A stretch of 64,000 nucleotides of DNA from positions 680,013 through 744,012 of the forward strand of contig NZ_DS499577.1 in the NCBI RefSeq assembly GCF_000154465.1, given 5' to 3'. This document shows, piece by piece, positions 61,563-64,000 of this stretch. The notes beneath the pieces were generated by a model. It had not been told where the DNA came from and did not search any database. It saw only the letters and a list, made by a program, of their open reading frames with translations. The position numbers were made by a program, and so were the translations under genes. The number at the start of each line of letters is the position of its first letter. Position 1 is the stretch's first letter. This DNA is from Alistipes putredinis DSM 17216 (GTDB lineage Bacteria; Bacteroidota; Bacteroidia; Bacteroidales; Rikenellaceae).

Positions 61563-61841
61563 TTAATCGTTCCCGCAAATTTCTTGTATTACGCCGTCCA
61601 TGTAAATCGCCTGCCCGCTGGATTGTCTGCCCCACCAGAAGCAACCGTATTCCTCGATGATAACCTCGCCTTGCTCTTTCAGCCGTTCAGCCAGCCAAGA
61701 ATCAATTAGCCACCATTCCATGACATCATCCACGAACGGATAAAGATATTCTTCGGAAATAAGGTTTGCCCGTATCATTTCCTCGATAACCGTGCTTTGA
61801 TTCTTCAAAACACAATTCTGTACTATTCGTTGCGCATCCAT
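61563..61841 (-). CDS. Hypothetical protein, overlapping pair (second)
   Basis: A 92-residue acidic protein: MDAQRIVQNCVLKNQ, VIEEMIRANLISEEYLYPFV, MEWWLIDSWLAERLKEQGEV, then EEYGCFWWGRQSSGQAIY. It is Trp-rich, with five Trp codons that are all TGG. The start ATG lies inside the 3' end of the preceding gene (19-bp overlap), so translation is coupled. It resembles small uncharacterised proteins of Bacteroidota mobile elements. No family named. Confidence 0.7.
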   Translation of the reverse strand: MDAQRIVQNCVLKNQSTVIEEMIRANLISEEYLYPFVDDVMEWWLIDSWLAERLKEQGEVIIEEYGCFWWGRQSSGQAIYMDGVIQEICGND

Positions 61842-62224
61842 TGGATTTCCAGTTTTGAGGTTAGTTGCAACAGCCAACGGTTTACGAAACATGCTAAATT
61901 GTGTTGGTCTATTTCGTTGCGAGGTATTAATCCCTCTACCGTCGGTGTGGCGCAACATTTCTCGATTTCAAAAAAATCGTTGATGTAGTGGTAAGGGATA
62001 AACTGCCGTTTAATGGTGTTGAAAGCAAAAATCACTTCGGGGTCACGGAAAAGAACGCCATTTATTTCGATGTGCTGTGTCAGCGAAATAAGGTTGTACT
62101 TTCCGATGCAGTCAGTCAGTTTCACATGGATTGTCTGGCTTGCATTTTTGATTTTCAGTTTTTTAGCCCGCACGGCTAACAAGGCTTTCAGAATTTCTGT
62201 CGCCCTTTCATTTAATGTTTTCAT
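61823..62224 (-). CDS. Hypothetical protein, overlapping pair (first)
   Basis: A 133-residue protein: MKTLNERATEILKALLAVRA, TIHVKLTDCIGKYNLISLTQ, EVIFAFNTIKRQFIPYHYIN, then IPRNEIDQHNLACFVNRWLL. Both Trp codons are TGG. It ends in TAG inside the start of the next gene. The general look is that of small helper proteins of conjugative or phage-like elements in Bacteroides relatives; I cannot name a family. Confidence 0.7.
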   Translation of the reverse strand: MKTLNERATEILKALLAVRAKKLKIKNASQTIHVKLTDCIGKYNLISLTQHIEINGVLFRDPEVIFAFNTIKRQFIPYHYINDFFEIEKCCATPTVEGLIPRNEIDQHNLACFVNRWLLQLTSKLEIQWMRNE

Positions 62225-62541
62225 GGTCTGTAAAGTTTAGAGTTATTCCCCATTACTTGTAAAAAGATAACTCCATTCATAACCAACTAAAAAGGCGGCA
62301 TATCTCCATGTAAGAATAGCTTTCCGATTCTATATAATGCAAATAATTCTATGCTGTTATATGGTTTCGGGCATAAATAGGGAGCGGTCTGTTTTATGTG
62401 GAATCCTATTATATGTAATGGATAAAAATTCGGTTTTCCATCTGAAAAGGGGGAGGGGTGAAAAATAGGGATTGTCCGCTCGGTCGGGGTATATGTACCG
62501 AAAAACTCCGACCGACTTTTCAGCCAATCGGAGTTGCGATA
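62225..62541. other. AT-rich intergenic region with hairpin
   Basis: No ORF supported in either the standard or the TGA=Trp reading that I checked by eye. A hairpin TCGGTCGGGGT (62480-62490) / ACTCCGACCGA (62505-62515) lies 26 bp after the recoded helicase stop on the minus strand and may be its terminator. The right part also carries the leader of the gene at 62224. Confidence 0.5.
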
Positions 62542-64000
62542 TTATTCCGCAGCAATCTTTTTCCTTGCAACGAGTTTATCCCTTATGATGGTGTAGCACT
62601 CGGTGTTCTTGCCGTCGATGTTCTTATAACCTTTCGCGGTATCGAATCATTGGACAATATCCGTCGCTTTTGCTCTGCGCTCAACCCCCAAATCGTCGTA
62701 TATGGTCTGCAATCTCTCTTTAATGATTTTAGAGGGTATCGCCTTTCCGTGGGGCAAATCGGCATTTATCCGTTTGACGATTTTATATGCGAGTTCGTCC
62801 GCCGAGCATTTAATCAGTTCGCGCCGTATCTGCGTCTGATTGTATTTGAGTTCCCGCACCCGCTCTGTCCCCAATATCTCAAAGGCTTGTTTTACCAACG
62901 GGTTCCGCCGCTCGATAAGCGATAATGCGAACACGTCCGTCGAAAAAGGATTCGTGTCGGACGCTTTGAGTTCGGCGTATCGGTCGAACAACTCCTTAAA
63001 CGGTATCTTGGCTTTGGCGTTCTTTTCCAACTTGGTCAGTCGGATGTCATGCCGTTCGGCGGCTGTTATCTTGTTGTCGTTACGCTCGTATTCCGTAATA
63101 AGGTTACGGCTGTCGGCATAAATCTCGGCATAGTTGCGGAAATTCAGCAGTTCCAATTTGATTCGGTTGCGGTCTATGGTCATTGTATCGGTATTGATGT
63201 ATTTGTTATTGGTGTAAATCAGATTGCGTAAATCTTCATCCGCCGTCGCATATCATTTCACGAAGCGTTCGGCCTTATCCAATTCTTTTTCCGTTGCGGC
63301 TTTGAATTGCGGATAGGTGATGCCCTCGGCGTATCGTACCGTCGAGAAGATGTGCGTTATCTCTTTGTAACGCGTATCTCGTATGCGTCCTGCAATCTGC
63401 CGTATCGTCGTGGAAACGTCCAGCAGGTGATGTCGTGCCGTGCCGTCGCTCACGACGTATATTTTGCCCTGCTTGTCGTAAATGTCACACCCCTCGAAAG
63501 CTGTCGAGGTGTAGAAATTGATTTTGCGCACCGCTTTGTCGGGAATCCCTATCGAATAATCTCCGCCTAATTTCTCGCGGTTTATCTGCTCGGATGTCCC
63601 GCTTGTCGAACAGACGATTTTCACCTCGTCGGGCGAAAGTCGGGCATGATGTAACACCCGCCCGATAAAATCGACGCTGTTTACAAAGAAATGCAGATTG
63701 CAGGGAATATTGTGCGTTACGGCATTGTGGCAAAGATTTACGACCGATGCCAACGGGCTGTTTTCATGCCACAACCGCACCTGCATCGGCGGTTCGCTGG
63801 GTCAGACAATCCGCGTTGTCGGCAAGGTCTGCAATTCATCCAGCAGAAATTCCCGCTCGATGGGTGTCGCGGACATATAAGTCGCACGGCTGAATTTGAG
63901 CATTTCGGCAAGCAATCCCGTAATGGCTCGGTGTCGAAATGAATAGTCGAACAGCAGGCGGTGATATTCGTCTACCAACAGCAGGGCTTTGGCGTATATC
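62542..64000 (-). CDS. SF2 DExH helicase read with TGA as Trp (5' end outside window)
   Basis: From the right edge to TAA 62542 there is one continuous frame of 486 codons if TGA is Trp. The TGAs are at 63802-63804 (TRIVWPSEPP), 63253-63255 (ERFVKWYATA) and 62647-62649 (DIVQWFDTAK). Helicase motifs in order: II LLLVDEYHRL, III YMSATPIE, IV-V region YTSTAFEGCDIYD, VI TIRQIAGRIRD. A helical C-terminal region of about 250 residues follows. There is one TGG and no TAA or TAG before the end. Motif I lies outside the window. Phage-type replication or DNA-remodelling helicase is the likely role. Under the standard code it breaks into four pieces, which automatic annotation would call pseudogenes. 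Confidence 0.8.

Noticed and set aside
56182..64000. Ordinary pseudogene decay as explanation of the internal stops
   Set aside because: All eight internal stops are TGA, none TAA or TAG, no frameshifts are present, and the helicase motifs are intact. Random decay would give mixed lesions. Not formally excluded for the 78-codon ORF.
56418..64000. Suppressor tRNA-Trp(UCA), integrase or phage structural genes in the window
   Set aside because: I looked for a cloverleaf with anticodon TCA and for recombinase or capsid motifs and found none. They may lie beyond 64000.

Overview
Organism. The window reads as a chromosome segment of a gut Bacteroidota, probably Alistipes or a close Rikenellaceae relative (genus inferred from general look, not searched). 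Supporting signs are the Bacteroidota-type promoters (TTTG, 19-20 nt, TAnnTTTG), envelope families typical of the phylum (Omp28-like, DUF3078, DUF6029, DUF4271, BspA-type leucine-rich repeats), and the futalosine menaquinone genes mqnD and mqnB. Core genes use the standard code; hflX, upp, the sulfatase and the DUF6029 gene all end in TGA.

Layout. 1-5.5 kb: partial rlmN, then tonB, hflX, upp and an LTA-synthase-like sulfatase. 5.6-12.1 kb (minus): a tolC-macA-macB-like efflux cluster followed by a LytTR two-component pair. 12.3-20.5 kb (minus): housekeeping run yidD, rnpA, hemD, DUF4271, a histidine kinase, an S41 protease, ispH, cmk and a LysE exporter. 20.7-33.7 kb: DUF3467, folC, lnt, a second S41 protease, DUF3078, nfo, an aminotransferase, a SpoU methyltransferase, rsgA and cvpA. 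This stretch holds two copies of a 1 kb block, each with a promoter, a small ORF, a lipoprotein gene and two hairpins. 34-38 kb: a small XRE regulator diverging from a 1068-residue surface lipoprotein gene, with a perfect 20-bp palindrome between them. 38-50 kb: tdk, murA, rpmH, DUF4924, a phosphate transporter, a divergent EF-G paralogue, mqnD, mqnB and an aminopeptidase. 50.5-55.3 kb: a TlpA-like protein, an outer-membrane barrel and two Omp28-like thioredoxin-fold lipoproteins, one frameshifted. 55.4-56.1 kb: a zeta-toxin pair.

The unusual part. From about 56.2 kb to the window end the DNA is AT-richer and foreign-looking, and sits around tRNA-Thr(CGU). Three reading frames on the minus strand (56182-56418, 56912-57364 and 62542 to beyond 64000) become continuous proteins only if TGA is read as tryptophan. 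Together they hold 8 in-frame TGA codons, 4 TGG codons, no TAA or TAG, and they end in TAA. The largest is an SF2 helicase with clear DExH, SAT and QxxGRxxR-type motifs. Among them lie five genes that use only TGG (20 TGG, 0 TGA). Three of these form a tight operon: an RxxxxH (HEPN-like) protein, a DUF4988/BACON/BspA-LRR lipoprotein, and a second RxxxxH protein. My interpretation is a TGA-recoded prophage or phage-like element inside a standard-code host. Its replication genes would be unreadable without a suppressor tRNA, and its cargo genes readable by the host at all times. A suppressor tRNA-Trp(UCA), integrase and structural genes were not found in this window and would have to lie past 64000.
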